64,000 bases of DNA from Thalassomonas haliotis (GCF_028657945.1 NZ_CP059693.1:3720001-3784000); one strand, 5' to 3'; positions 27,401-36,866 are shown, numbered from the stretch's first letter. Program-made: numbers and translations. Notes: generated by a model from the sequence alone, not told the origin.

Positions 27401-29316
27401 AATGCATCCTGGAACAGGGATTGGACTTTTTGCAGGTCAAAACTGCGATCGCCGGTAAGCAACATAGAGAAGTCCAGGATCCAGCAGGTTTCTCCTTCTG
27501 ACGTGCGCACCGCATACGGGCTTTCACCGATCACGCGCAAGCCGAAGTTTTCCAGCATAGGCAAGACATCGGAAAGATGCAGCGGCTCACCTTTATGGAA
27601 CAGCTTTAATTTAACAAAGCGGCTGCCTGACTTTTCTTCCTGCGGCTGATAAAACAGCATTTCCAGGGCATTATCGACAGAAATGGCTTCAAGCTTTTCA
27701 ATATCGACAATAGCGGTCCCCGGCAGAACCTCATCTTTATAAGATTGCGGGAAGCCGATATATTTACGGCTTAATGCCTTACCTTTGGCTTCCCCTTTAT
27801 GGGAATTAAGGGCGTCGGCGAGTTTATCATCCCAGCTGCGGGCAGCTTCGTTTAGGTTCTTTTCAATTTCTTTCACATTAATATCTGCTTTAGTGTTGTT
27901 AACCCGCACTATATAGTGGGTTCTCGCCTGTACCGATTCAGAGAAGTAAGTGGTAAATTCAACTTCCCTGTCGCTGCCGAAAGCTTTTTGCAGCAGGGCT
28001 TGAGTCTCGACACGTAGTTTAGTGTTATAACGCTCCCGAGGCACATATACCATGCAGGAATAGAAACGGTTAAAGTCGTCACGGCGGATAAACAAGCCGG
28101 AATAATCACGCTCCTGCATTTGTAAAATACCCAGAACATTTTGCAGCAAGACATCGGTATTGGCTTGCAGGATCTCGTCACGCGGGTAAGTTTCTAAAAT
28201 ATTGATCAACGACTTATAGGCATGTGTGCCTTCGGCAAAACCAGAAGCGGCACAAACGGCAGTAACTTTAGACTTAATTAACGGTAAGTCCAGGGCACTG
28301 TTGGTGTAATAGGCCGAACCGAATAAACCGACAAAACGCTCTTCACCAACCACTTTACCTTTGCTGTCAAAACGTTTGATACCTATGTAATCCAGATGAG
28401 CCGGACGATGTACCCGCGAGCGGGAGTTGGTTTTGGTTAAAATCAGTAAGTTTTTACCCAGAGCAATTTCTCGGGCAGACTCGCTTAAGGTAGAAATCAG
28501 GCGCTGCTTAGTGCCGTTGGAGTTTTTCATCAACCCCAGGCTGGACTCGACATTGGCTTCCAGGGCTGTATCCCCTTTAAGCTCAGTGACATCATAAGAG
28601 CGGTAACCCATCAGGGTGAAATGATCCTGGGCAATCCAGTTTAAGAATTCCAGCGCATCTTCACGCTCTTGTTTAGAACAAGGCTGCTTGCCTTTTTTAA
28701 TCTCTGCGGTTACTTCTTTAAGGCGCTTAAGCATAGGCTGCCAGTCGGTCACCGTCAGGGAAATATCGCTGACCACGGAATGTAACTCGGCGGCAATATT
28801 ATCGATAACATCCTGCTCGGTTTGGCGGTCAATTTCAATAAAGAAGACCGTTTCCACGATAGCCGACTTCAAAGATTTATTCGATGCCGGTGCCAAGGTG
28901 GTAATTTGGTTGTTTTTATCGCGCACGACTTTCATCGGGCAATTAAGCATTAAATGCGGAGACACGCCCAGGCGATTGAGCGCAATACGCATGGAATCAA
29001 CCAAAAATGGCATATCTTCGACGATAACTTCGATAATGGTATGGCTGGACTTCCAGCCGTGTTTTGAAACCTGGGGATTAAACACCTTAATCACAGGAGA
29101 GCCGGCTTCATGACCATTGAGTGAATTCCATAAACTTAATGTGGCGCCGTACATATCACTGTCATTGCGGTGGGCCAGATCAAGGTTTGATATATTTCCG
29201 TATAGGAGATCAGAAAACTGCTCTACTAGAGAAGAGGATTCTTCGGGGACTTTTTGCTGTATTAATTTCGCTACGTTGTTAAGTATTACTGAGGGTAAAC
29301 CGTCTACTAACGCCAT
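24472..29316 (-). CDS. gdhB: NAD-specific glutamate dehydrogenase, large 180-kDa class
   Basis: Deaminates glutamate to 2-oxoglutarate with NAD, mainly catabolic. It has 1614 residues from MALVDGLPSVILNN; AAAAGGA eight bases upstream supports this start over the codon at 29373, which would add 19 unsupported residues. Features: a long N-terminal regulatory region with ACT-like segments (about 1-700), the catalytic domain at about 700-1250 with RGGKVARGGLRWSDR, VGAKGGFV and VVAADKGTATFSDIANG, and a C-terminal helical region. NAD-GDH of this class is known from Pseudomonas, Shewanella and relatives. It is monocistronic, bounded by terminators. The gene symbol follows Pseudomonas use. Confidence 0.95.
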   Translation of the reverse strand: MALVDGLPSVILNNVAKLIQQKVPEESSSLVEQFSDLLYGNISNLDLAHRNDSDMYGATLSLWNSLNGHEAGSPVIKVFNPQVSKHGWKSSHTIIEVIVEDMPFLVDSMRIALNRLGVSPHLMLNCPMKVVRDKNNQITTLAPASNKSLKSAIVETVFFIEIDRQTEQDVIDNIAAELHSVVSDISLTVTDWQPMLKRLKEVTAEIKKGKQPCSKQEREDALEFLNWIAQDHFTLMGYRSYDVTELKGDTALEANVESSLGLMKNSNGTKQRLISTLSESAREIALGKNLLILTKTNSRSRVHRPAHLDYIGIKRFDSKGKVVGEERFVGLFGSAYYTNSALDLPLIKSKVTAVCAASGFAEGTHAYKSLINILETYPRDEILQANTDVLLQNVLGILQMQERDYSGLFIRRDDFNRFYSCMVYVPRERYNTKLRVETQALLQKAFGSDREVEFTTYFSESVQARTHYIVRVNNTKADINVKEIEKNLNEAARSWDDKLADALNSHKGEAKGKALSRKYIGFPQSYKDEVLPGTAIVDIEKLEAISVDNALEMLFYQPQEEKSGSRFVKLKLFHKGEPLHLSDVLPMLENFGLRVIGESPYAVRTSEGETCWILDFSMLLTGDRSFDLQKVQSLFQDAFARVWSGALEDDGFNRLILGAGLGGREVSILRAFAKYERQIGGTFSQSYIEDTFARYPNLAELLITLFNNRFDPKAKVSAKAETKLSDEIESSLDKVANLDDDRIIRRFVEMIHATIRTNYFQQDAQKQDKSYISFKILPEQISEIPQPVPEFEIFVYSPQVEGVHLRGGKVARGGLRWSDRREDFRTEVLGLVKAQQVKNTVIVPVGAKGGFVCKQLPAGGSRNEIFEAGKKCYQTFIRGLLDITDNIVAGEIVAPPNVVRHDEDDAYLVVAADKGTATFSDIANGIAEEYNFWLGDAFASGGSVGYDHKGMGITAKGAWESVKRHFREMDIDCQSTDFTCVAIGDMAGDVFGNGMLLSKHIRLQAAFNHMHIFIDPTPVAATSYVERERLFNLPGCTWEDYNKALISEGGGIFSRSAKSIKLTPQIKKMIGTQKQSMAPNDLMQALLKMQVDLLWNGGIGTYVKGSSESHLEVGDRANDAIRINGNELQAKIVGEGGNLGLTQLGRIEAAANGTRLNADSVDNVGGVDCSDNEVNIKILLNGLVQNGDLTTKQRNQLLFDMTDDVSEIVLEDCYRQTHSLSITAMRGATQLKEQTRFIHELERAGKLDRALEFIPNDDEIAERLAQGKGFTRPELSVLLAYSKMVLKEQLVCPEVTDNSYHNRLLIQAFPKLLQDKYSEQMQDHPLRAEIIATKLANKIGNDMGFNFVNRMHEETGATVAEIANCYVMASEVFDLPASWELIESLDNKISTLVQTEMLFQLRRTVRRATRWFLRHRNKSLDIAQTIAFYQPTFENMTKNLHEMMIEDEVAQLKRVENDLVQAGVPKMIALRISQLSTLFSVMDIAEIAAADGRSIEFVAELYFKLGARLQLHWFLDQITRQPVSNHWQALARASFREELDWQQRSLTSVVLHIDKTGKDSSAMLDLWFEQGAQPLERWQSILADFKTSQTHEFAKFSVALRELMLLSLYGDTVN

Positions 29317-29619
29317 GCCGTTTTCCTTTTGGATAAAACGCTTAAAATAATTATTATGAAACTCGTCTATCAAGATAGACCATGGGGGCGATTTTATTAA
29401 GAAAGTTAGGCTATTGCGAGTGTTTTTTTAGGCCTGTACGAAGAAAGGGGTATCAGGGAGACTGACAAGGTGAAAAAAACTAATTGTTTATTCATCTGGA
29501 CTAAATAGAAAATGGCCTTTCGGCCATTTTCTTGTTTAATTATGCAGGTAAGTGACTAGAAAAATTTTTTCTCTTACCTGAAAAGTTACCCGTGCATTTT
29601 CAGCTGAACTGTCGGCAAC
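29317..29619. other. Gap between the RND permease gene and the NAD-GDH gene
   Basis: 303 bases holding the GDH ribosome site and presumably its promoter, plus the terminator of the upstream RND operon. Nothing else recognised. Confidence 0.5.
29509..29530 (-). terminator. Terminator of the RND/DUF1302 operon
   Basis: Stem AAAATGGCC/GGCCATTTT (29509-29517 with 29522-29530), loop TTTC. On the minus strand it is followed by CTATTTAG, a moderate T-tail. Confidence 0.75.
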
Positions 29620-31989
29620 TTATCCGACCACTTGCGGCGGTACTTGCTGCCCGTCCTGCTTACCGGGTTTAGGTGCAATCAGTTTTTTATCCGGCCACAG
29701 GAAAGTCGCAATGGCTGGTAAAACGATAACCGCCGCCAGCATATTCACCAGGAACATAAAGGTTAGCAGTATGCCCATATCCACCTGGAATTTCAGATCT
29801 GAGAAGAACCAGGTAGAAACGCCAATCGCCAGGGTGATACCGGTAATAAGCACCGCACTGCCCCGCTCTTTCAGCGCTTCAAGATAGGCCTGTTGGATAT
29901 TGTCGCCATTTTTCAGCTTAATGCTCATGGTGGAGAGAATATAAATGCCGTAATCCACCCCGATACCTACCCCTAAAGCGATCACCGGCAGGGTAGAAAC
30001 CGTCAAACCTATATCAAGGGCCGTCATCAGCGCCTGTGCCAGGGTCGATACTATATATAAAGGCACCACAACAGAAATGGTTGCCCGGATGCTTCTAAAG
30101 CTTATCAGACACAATAAAATGACCGCGCCATAAACATATAACATCATAGGGATTTGCGCGGCTTCCACCGCTTCATTGGTGGCCGCCATAACCCCGACAG
30201 GACCTGAGGCCAGTTTAAACTGCAACTGGTCATGGCCAAGTTCGTTTGCGGCAAGTTTAACCGCATCGACAACACGGTTAATGGTTTCTGCCTTGTGATC
30301 TTCTAAGAACAAAATCACCGGCATTACGCTACAGTCGGTATTGAGTAAGCCACTGTTGGTCGGCACCCGGGCAATAGATTGCACCAGGCTTTGCTGGTTG
30401 CGGGACAATACCCGCCATTTAGGATTACCTTCGTTATAACCGGCGTTAACGATTTTCGCAATCGATGCCAGGCTGACCGCCGATTGCACCCCGGCGACAT
30501 TTTCCATGCGCCACTGGAAGCGGTCAATCACATCCAGGTTTTTATGATAGGTACAGGCATCCGCCTTAGTTTCAACGATCACCGACATATAATCGACACT
30601 GATGGCGTATTTGTCTGTAATTAAAAAGGTATCCTGGTTATAACGCGAGCTTTCATGCAGTGCAGGCGCACCGGCATGTAATTCACCGATTTTCATGTTC
30701 TGGGCGTAATAATAACCAAAGGCATATAATACCGCCGCCAGCAGTAAGATCACCGTCGCCGGTCCCCTGCTGGCAAATTTTGCCATCACAGACCAGACCG
30801 CTGAGTCTTTATTTTCGTCTTGCTTACCCGCTTGCTGGCGTATTTTCAAATAAGAAACCAATAACGGCAGCAAAATCAGGTTAGTCAGGATGATCATCGC
30901 CACACCGAGGGAAGCGGTGATTGCCAGCTCGCGGATAATACCGATATCGATTGCCAGTAAAGTCATAAAACCTACGGTATCGGATACTAACGCCACACCG
31001 CCGGGAATAAGTAAGGCGCGGAAACTGTTTTGCGCCGCATCTTTAGAGCTGTAGCCCATGGCCACCTGTTTAACCACGGAATTGATCATTTGTACCCCGT
31101 GGCTGACCCCGATGGCAAAGACCAGAAACGGCACCAGAATCGACATAGGATCTAAGCCAAAACCTAAAGTAGATAACATACCCATCTGCCAAATCACGGC
31201 AATCAGCGAGCAGACAATAGGTAAAATGGTGAGGCTGACGCTATGGCAAAAGAAATACACCATCACGGCCGTGATGGCGATAGCGATACCAAAGAAAGTC
31301 ACTACCCCTTTGGCGCCTTCGGCAACATCACCGACCATTTTGGCAAAACCTATGACATGGACGCTGATATTGTCTTTTTCAAACTCCTGACGTACTTCCT
31401 GCTCAAGCTGTTCGGCAAATTTCAGGGTATCGAGTTTTTCACCGCTTTGCGGATCGATTTCCATCAGTGCAGATTTCACCATGGCACAGCTATAATCATC
31501 GGCAACGATACGCCCGACGATACCCGCCTTTTCGATATTGGCTTTTACCACCGCCAAGCCCGCTTCTGTGGGCTGAAAATCGGCGGGGATCACAGGTCCA
31601 CCGGCAAAACCGTCTTCCACCACTTCAACAAAGCGTGTGCTGGGAGAGAACAGGGATTTCACCTGGATGCGGTCAACCCCGGGAATAAAGAATAATTTGT
31701 CATGTACCCCTTTGAGGGCGGAGAAGAATTCCGGATTAAAAATATCCCCCCGGGTATCACAAACAGAAATCAAGATATTGTTGGCGCCGCCAAAATCTTT
31801 CCTGTGTTTGAGGTAAGTTTTCATATAGCTGTGATTTAACGGAATATTCTTGGTAAATGCAGCATCGAGTTTTATTTGTGTCGCCTGGAACAATAAAAAC
31901 ACGGTGGCAGCAAGGAAAACACATAACACAGCTAAACGATGGCGAAAGATACCAACTTCTAAACGATTGAAAATAGTTATTTTACTCAT
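29620..31989 (-). CDS. RND-superfamily (MMPL-type) transporter permease
   Basis: A 789-residue inner-membrane protein with the duplicated RND plan: helix 1 (LAVLCVFLAATVFLLF), a periplasmic loop to about 220, five helices (220-390), helix 7 (ATVILLLAAVLYAFGYYYA, about 410), a second loop, and a final five-helix bundle ending LPAIATFLWPD. The segment LVPFLVFAIGVSHGVQMIN and its counterpart VIALGVGIGVDYGIYIL are the helix-4 and helix-10 proton-relay regions. MMPL/HpnN-like members move lipids or other hydrophobic molecules. It is last in a four-gene operon with an outer-membrane protein and two periplasmic partners. Substrate unknown. Confidence 0.9.
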   Translation of the reverse strand: MSKITIFNRLEVGIFRHRLAVLCVFLAATVFLLFQATQIKLDAAFTKNIPLNHSYMKTYLKHRKDFGGANNILISVCDTRGDIFNPEFFSALKGVHDKLFFIPGVDRIQVKSLFSPSTRFVEVVEDGFAGGPVIPADFQPTEAGLAVVKANIEKAGIVGRIVADDYSCAMVKSALMEIDPQSGEKLDTLKFAEQLEQEVRQEFEKDNISVHVIGFAKMVGDVAEGAKGVVTFFGIAIAITAVMVYFFCHSVSLTILPIVCSLIAVIWQMGMLSTLGFGLDPMSILVPFLVFAIGVSHGVQMINSVVKQVAMGYSSKDAAQNSFRALLIPGGVALVSDTVGFMTLLAIDIGIIRELAITASLGVAMIILTNLILLPLLVSYLKIRQQAGKQDENKDSAVWSVMAKFASRGPATVILLLAAVLYAFGYYYAQNMKIGELHAGAPALHESSRYNQDTFLITDKYAISVDYMSVIVETKADACTYHKNLDVIDRFQWRMENVAGVQSAVSLASIAKIVNAGYNEGNPKWRVLSRNQQSLVQSIARVPTNSGLLNTDCSVMPVILFLEDHKAETINRVVDAVKLAANELGHDQLQFKLASGPVGVMAATNEAVEAAQIPMMLYVYGAVILLCLISFRSIRATISVVVPLYIVSTLAQALMTALDIGLTVSTLPVIALGVGIGVDYGIYILSTMSIKLKNGDNIQQAYLEALKERGSAVLITGITLAIGVSTWFFSDLKFQVDMGILLTFMFLVNMLAAVIVLPAIATFLWPDKKLIAPKPGKQDGQQVPPQVVG

Positions 31990-31993
31990 GTCT

Positions 31994-33004
31994 CTACTTC
32001 ATAATTGTGATTGTTTTGATGCCTACATCTGAGACAGTGACTAGTTTGCCCTTGAACCAGACACCGGCAATCAGGGCCTTACCGTCTGCTTGCGGTTGTA
32101 AGCTAAAACTCACTCCGTCATCCCGGCTTTCAAGCAGTGCGCCGTTATTGCCGAGCAGAAAAATGCTTTCCTCGCCCGCCAGCACAATCGAATTAATCAG
32201 CGCCGTGGTACCGGTATCGACATGCTGCCATGGCGTGCCATTTTTCAGGCTGCGAAAAACATTGCCCCTCAGGCCAGCCACTAAAAGGTTACCTTGTTGG
32301 GTGCGGGTTAAATCAAAAAAGGAGCCCTGGTAAATTTCATCAAAGGTTTGCCAGGACACGCCAAAATCGTTACTTTTGGCGATCAGGCCGATTTCCCCTA
32401 CCAGGTATAAAGTACGGCCGTCGATAAATATACGGTTAAAATGCGGCAGGATGCTGGAGATTTCATCAAGATAGGCTTCTTCATCTTCTTGCTTTAGCTC
32501 TTCAATATAATCAGCATCATCGGGATGTAAAAATTCATCATGAAATTCAAAGGTCCAGTTTTTACCGCCGTCCTGGGTGCGATACAACTGGCCGTAGGCG
32601 CCGACTGCCAACCCGTTGTTCTCATCTTTAAAGACGATATCGAGCAAAGGTTTTTCCCGCTCAGGTAAATACTGCTGTATATGCCAGCTTAAACCGCCAT
32701 CTTTACTGTGTAAAATACTGGCATCATGGCCAACCGCCCAGCCGGTTTGTTCATTAACGAAATAGACACTGGTCAGGGTGGACTGCACCGGCACCTGTGC
32801 CTGCTGCCAGTTACTGCCGTCACTTGACGTTAAAATATGGCCATGCTCACCAACGGCCACCAGTTTTTCCGTTCCGGCATTGACAATATCAAGTAATAAC
32901 GACTGACTGGCCAAAGGCGCCGGCTTTGAGGCAATAGGCGCTGCAAAAGCCTGAGATAAAAAGCTGCTAAGACAAAACAGGGAAAGGGCTAAAAAACGCT
33001 TCAT
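31994..33004 (-). CDS. YCF48-like beta-propeller periplasmic protein
   Basis: A 336-residue protein starting MKRFLALSLFCLSSFLSQAFA, a Sec signal peptide; the frame can be read upstream to 33070, but those residues do not resemble a leader. It contains repeated BNR/YCF48-type units: GEHGHILTSSDGSNW, TGWAVGHDASILHSKDGGLSW, NGLAVGAYGQLYRTQDGGKNW, EIGLIAKSNDFGVSW, GLRGNVFRSLKNG and LLGNNGALLESRDDGVSF. This predicts a six- or seven-bladed propeller related to the photosystem II assembly factor family. It lies four bases before the RND gene, so the two are translated together. Probable role: periplasmic partner or assembly factor of the transporter (inference). Confidence 0.88.
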   Translation of the reverse strand: MKRFLALSLFCLSSFLSQAFAAPIASKPAPLASQSLLLDIVNAGTEKLVAVGEHGHILTSSDGSNWQQAQVPVQSTLTSVYFVNEQTGWAVGHDASILHSKDGGLSWHIQQYLPEREKPLLDIVFKDENNGLAVGAYGQLYRTQDGGKNWTFEFHDEFLHPDDADYIEELKQEDEEAYLDEISSILPHFNRIFIDGRTLYLVGEIGLIAKSNDFGVSWQTFDEIYQGSFFDLTRTQQGNLLVAGLRGNVFRSLKNGTPWQHVDTGTTALINSIVLAGEESIFLLGNNGALLESRDDGVSFSLQPQADGKALIAGVWFKGKLVTVSDVGIKTITIMK

Positions 33005-33091
33005 GAAAATCCAGAGTAAAAATAATAAACGATTAATAAAAAAGGCAAAAAAACGGCTGGCAGTTGCCAACCGTTTCCATCAGGCGCGATT

Positions 33092-34456
33092 TTAGCGGCG
33101 CCCTTCTCTTCTTAATGCTGCCGGTGTAAAGGATTTCTCTTTCATTTCGGCAGAGAAGTCATACATATTGGCTTCATTATCTAAGCCCATCGCAATATAA
33201 CGACGAGATTGCAAGTCATGGAAGACTTCCAGTGTAGACCATTGGGTAGGAACTTCATAATAGTTGATACCATGGGCGACACCAACACGGTAAAGTTCAT
33301 CACGGTTATCATAGATATCCGTTACCGCAATTTGCCAGCTGTCTTCATCAATAAAGAAGACACGTTTTTTGTAGGTATGGCGGGTATTGGCTTTCAGATC
33401 CGCTTCAACCACCCAAACCCTGTGCTTTTCATAACGTACCAGATCAGGATTGATATGACCGGCTTTTAACACGTCATCATATTTGATTTGATCGCTGTGC
33501 AGGCGGTAGTCGTTATAAGGAATAAGTAATTCCTTTTTCCCTTTTAAGGTCCAGGTATAACGATCCGGCGCGCCGTTGAACATATCAAAGTCATCTGTGG
33601 TGCGCAGGCCGTCAGACGCTGTCCCCGGTGCATCATAGGCAACATTCGGCGCACGACGTACCCGGCGCTGACCTGTGTTGTAGGTCCAGGCCTGACGGGG
33701 AGTTTTGATCTGATCCATGGTTTCGTGCACCAGCAAGGCGGTACCGGCCAAACGGGCAGGCTCAGTCACTTTTTGCTTAAACTTAAACAAGATATTGGTT
33801 TGTTCAAGCTTTTCCGGTGACGCACCTTTTACGCCGTAAGGCACTAATAAGCGGTCGTCAAAGCCCATGTAGGTATAATCACCCGAAGCCGTAGGAGCCG
33901 CCTGTCCACCCTGACGGGTAATGGCTTCACCGCGATAACGCAGGATATGGTTCCAGATGGCTTCTAAACCGTTGGCCGGGATCGGGAAAGGAATACCGAT
34001 TGACGCCTGCTTGATACCGTTCCCTTCCTGTACCAGTTCGGCACGGGTGGCATTGTCAATCGTAGCCTTATAGACATGCTCGGGATACGAAGCCGAGCGG
34101 CGTGTCTGATAGACATTCATCTTGTAGCTGTCCGGGTAGGTTTCAAATAACTTGATCTGTCCCGGGGTCAGTATATCTTTATACTGGCCGAGGTTTTTCG
34201 AGGTTACCGTATAAAGCACTTTATCCCCCGGATATGGATCCGGATGATGATCGCCGGGTTTGAACCCTGCCGGTGCTGACTTGATACCGCCGTCCCAGGC
34301 AGGAATTGAACCATCGGCATTGGCGCCACGCTCGGCGCCAAAAACGGTTAACTCTTTATTTAACTTTGCCGCCTGCTCAGGAGTTATCTTGGCAAGCGCT
34401 GCGCCACTGGTAAAGGCAAGCGATACGGCTAATGATAAAAGGGAAATATTTTTCAT
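33092..34456 (-). CDS. DUF1329 periplasmic protein (LolB-like family)
   Basis: A 454-residue protein with signal peptide MKNISLLSLAVSLAFTSGAALA, followed by the DUF1329 signature: KLNKELTVFGAERGANADGSIPAWDGG, DPYPGDKVLYTVT and the later TWTLKGKKELLIPYNDYR and RVWVVEADLKANTRHTYKKRVFFIDED. The family is thought to be related in fold to outer-membrane lipoprotein and lipid carriers (LolA/LolB), hence a proposed periplasmic shuttle for a hydrophobic ligand. It follows the DUF1302 gene after 12 bases, an arrangement seen widely in Proteobacteria. Confidence 0.92.
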   Translation of the reverse strand: MKNISLLSLAVSLAFTSGAALAKITPEQAAKLNKELTVFGAERGANADGSIPAWDGGIKSAPAGFKPGDHHPDPYPGDKVLYTVTSKNLGQYKDILTPGQIKLFETYPDSYKMNVYQTRRSASYPEHVYKATIDNATRAELVQEGNGIKQASIGIPFPIPANGLEAIWNHILRYRGEAITRQGGQAAPTASGDYTYMGFDDRLLVPYGVKGASPEKLEQTNILFKFKQKVTEPARLAGTALLVHETMDQIKTPRQAWTYNTGQRRVRRAPNVAYDAPGTASDGLRTTDDFDMFNGAPDRYTWTLKGKKELLIPYNDYRLHSDQIKYDDVLKAGHINPDLVRYEKHRVWVVEADLKANTRHTYKKRVFFIDEDSWQIAVTDIYDNRDELYRVGVAHGINYYEVPTQWSTLEVFHDLQSRRYIAMGLDNEANMYDFSAEMKEKSFTPAALRREGRR

Positions 34457-34468
34457 TGTTGGATGCCC

Positions 34469-36544
34469 TTAAATAGAATATTTAACACTAAAAGAAACAA
34501 AATCGCGGTCTTCCATCTGGTTGGTGGTTCCTACACCGTCAAAGAAGCTGTTGTAGCTGATATCCGCCGACCAGCGACTTTGGTAGTCAAAGGTAACACC
34601 AAAAGATACAGACTTACGGTCTTCGACGAATAAAAAGATAGGATCGGGTGTTATGCCCTGCACATCATGTGAGAACACCATTTTCGGCGCGATATTAATA
34701 CCGGCAAACACATCATTATATTCAAGTTTTGCCAACAAGCGGTAACCCCAGGCAAAATCATCCGGGAAAGGATTGGTTTCAACGCCCCCCTGCAAGGCGT
34801 CGTTAAGTCCTGGTGCTGCAGCAATCACGCCACTGCGCCCGGTGCCCGGACCGTTAAGACGCAGTTCATCTTTATCGGGCATATCTTCAATGCTGATGGC
34901 GCCGATTTCCAATAAGGTTGTAAACTGGCCCGCCCCTAACGTCGGCCCAAACAGATGACTGAAGGTCATTTGCGCTTGTATAGTATCGGATAATATAAAA
35001 CCATTGGCCTGTACGCCTGAACCATATGGATTGCCCGTGCTGTCCACCATTTGCGAGACATAGTTGGTATCGTCTCTAAGTCCGGCATTATAGAGCTGCT
35101 GCGGCATAGCGGCGAATAACAATTCTACATCATCAATTTGCAACGGCTCATCCTGACGGTAGGTGATCTCACCCGAGAAAGCGGTGGTGCCTAAGGTTGA
35201 GTTCCAGCTTAACGCATACATGTTAATGTCTTCAGGATATGATAACAGCACCTGAGAGAAAGTATTTAAATCACTGTAATTGTCTATGGTGACAGGACCA
35301 CTGGCGATTGTCGCCAGGTCGGCGCCCATGGTTTCTGCCGAGAAGTCTGCTGTAATCCCGGAGAATAAAGGCCGACGACTATGATAATTAACATAATACA
35401 AACTTAATTCGGTATCGTTAAATTCCGGCAGGTACCAGGATAAACGTAAACCGTACTGGCCGCCGTCTTTTGGTTTTAATTCTGCTTGTGAACCCGGCGC
35501 CCGTAACGTTACCTTAGTAGGATACTGAACATAAGCCTGTTGTGCCGCCGCCATCTGCGTGGGATCACCTGAGCGAAGCATATCACCGATTTCGTTTAAA
35601 CCGGCAAGCAAAGAGTCCAGATCTAAATCAGGACGACCGCCAAAACCCAGCTGGATATTGTTATACTGACCGCCGTCACCGGCAAAATCATTGGTAGAGA
35701 AATAACTGCCCGGTGCAGGCAAAATGGTTTTTTCCCATTCATACTGGTAATACAGCTCAACATTGAAATTTTCCGTCACACCAAGTGATGCCCACAAGGC
35801 GCCAAATGGAATAAAGGCTTCTTTAAGCTCTGCCCCGGGTGCTTTTAGGCGGGCAAAGTCCACCGGGTTTATCTCACTTAAGCCATGGGAAATTAATGCA
35901 CTTTCTCCCCAGCTGATCACCTGCTGGCCCAGGCGGACAGATAACGGCATATCACCAATATCAAAATCGCCGTAAACGAAAGCATCAAGTAAGCGGACAT
36001 CGCGGCAAATCTGCTCACGCGCTTCCTTGTCGCGACATGGATCATTGGTATTGCCGTTAATAGGATTGTCCCAGGCACGACTTTCATCCATCATCTCAAA
36101 ATCATAAAAATACATACCACGCACGAACAGGCCAAAGTCGCCGTTACGGATATCCAGCTCATGGCTGCCTTTGATCATTTTTGAAAAGGTTTCACCAGAG
36201 TCGTAATTGAGGTTGCCATTATCGCCGTTATTGGAGTAGTTGCCCGAACCGAGCCAGATATCCCTTTGGCTTAACCCGCCCGGTTCATTATTAAAGGCGG
36301 CATTGTAACTGCTAAAATCAAAGCCATTTTTCAGGTTGTTTGACTTAGCCACATTGTCTGACCAATTCCTGTCTTCTACGCGCCAACTTGAGCCTGCCGT
36401 AAAGGTAGAGTCAAAACTGATGTCAAAGTCGCCCAGTTGGAAATTAGCCGCGGATGCTTGACTCGCCGCGAAAGACATTAAAGCGGCGGTAATACTCAAA
36501 GCCAATGGCTTTTTATAAAACTTATCGCGCGGATGATGTTTCAT
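34469..36544 (-). CDS. DUF1302 outer-membrane protein
   Basis: A 691-residue protein with a long signal sequence (KKPLALSITAALMSFAASQASA), then a mature chain full of alternating beta-strand and Asn/Gly-rich turns, ending FSVKYSI, consistent with an outer-membrane barrel. DUF1302 marks include WRVEDRNW, GQQVISWGESALISHGLSEINPVDFARLKAPG and FIPFGALWASLGVTENFNVELYYQYEW. First gene of the operon DUF1302-DUF1329-YCF48-RND. Family knowledge gives no firm substrate; similar gene sets occur near lipid, steroid or hydrocarbon metabolism genes (from memory), so a hydrophobic cargo is inferred. Confidence 0.92.
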   Translation of the reverse strand: MKHHPRDKFYKKPLALSITAALMSFAASQASAANFQLGDFDISFDSTFTAGSSWRVEDRNWSDNVAKSNNLKNGFDFSSYNAAFNNEPGGLSQRDIWLGSGNYSNNGDNGNLNYDSGETFSKMIKGSHELDIRNGDFGLFVRGMYFYDFEMMDESRAWDNPINGNTNDPCRDKEAREQICRDVRLLDAFVYGDFDIGDMPLSVRLGQQVISWGESALISHGLSEINPVDFARLKAPGAELKEAFIPFGALWASLGVTENFNVELYYQYEWEKTILPAPGSYFSTNDFAGDGGQYNNIQLGFGGRPDLDLDSLLAGLNEIGDMLRSGDPTQMAAAQQAYVQYPTKVTLRAPGSQAELKPKDGGQYGLRLSWYLPEFNDTELSLYYVNYHSRRPLFSGITADFSAETMGADLATIASGPVTIDNYSDLNTFSQVLLSYPEDINMYALSWNSTLGTTAFSGEITYRQDEPLQIDDVELLFAAMPQQLYNAGLRDDTNYVSQMVDSTGNPYGSGVQANGFILSDTIQAQMTFSHLFGPTLGAGQFTTLLEIGAISIEDMPDKDELRLNGPGTGRSGVIAAAPGLNDALQGGVETNPFPDDFAWGYRLLAKLEYNDVFAGINIAPKMVFSHDVQGITPDPIFLFVEDRKSVSFGVTFDYQSRWSADISYNSFFDGVGTTNQMEDRDFVSFSVKYSI

Positions 36545-36623
36545 TCATTCTCTCCCCAGTCCCGAAACAATTATTCTTAGTTCTTACTTTTTATTTTTCT
36601 ATCCCACTTTTGTGGATTAAACA

Positions 36624-36652
36624 ATAATTGCATCATTTGCGTCATGAGGCAA
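36624..36652 (-). promoter_or_regulatory. Candidate promoter of the DUF1302-DUF1329-YCF48-RND operon
   Basis: On the minus strand TTGCCT (36652-36647), 17 bases, then AATTAT (36629-36624), about 80 bases before the DUF1302 start. Sequence match only. Confidence 0.35.
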
Positions 36653-36789
36653 GACCAAAACACATTTGTTAAGGCACTGTATTTTAATGACTTGCATTGA
36701 AATTAATCGGAAAGCTAAAACGCCGTTTAAAACACACGTTTAAAACAATATGGGTTTTGCTGGTTTCGGGACGATTAAGTGAAGGAATT

Positions 36790-36817
36790 AGCCGCTATTT
36801 ATCTTAAAACAGCGGCT
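36790..36817 (-). terminator. Hairpin downstream of DUF2835, possible terminator
   Basis: AGCCGCT/AGCGGCT (36790-36796 with 36811-36817), extendable outward by AGGAAT/ATTCCT with bulges. The T-tail is poor, so termination is uncertain. Confidence 0.35.
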
Positions 36818-36866
36818 GAAATTATTCCTGTGATGGTCAGACCACCGTTTAAAGCATATACTCTAA

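Larger units (their letters stand above)
36545..36866. other. Leader region of the DUF1302 operon
   Basis: 322 bases with a candidate minus-strand promoter (36624-36652) and a hairpin near the pepN-DUF2835 end. No gene recognised. Confidence 0.5.
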
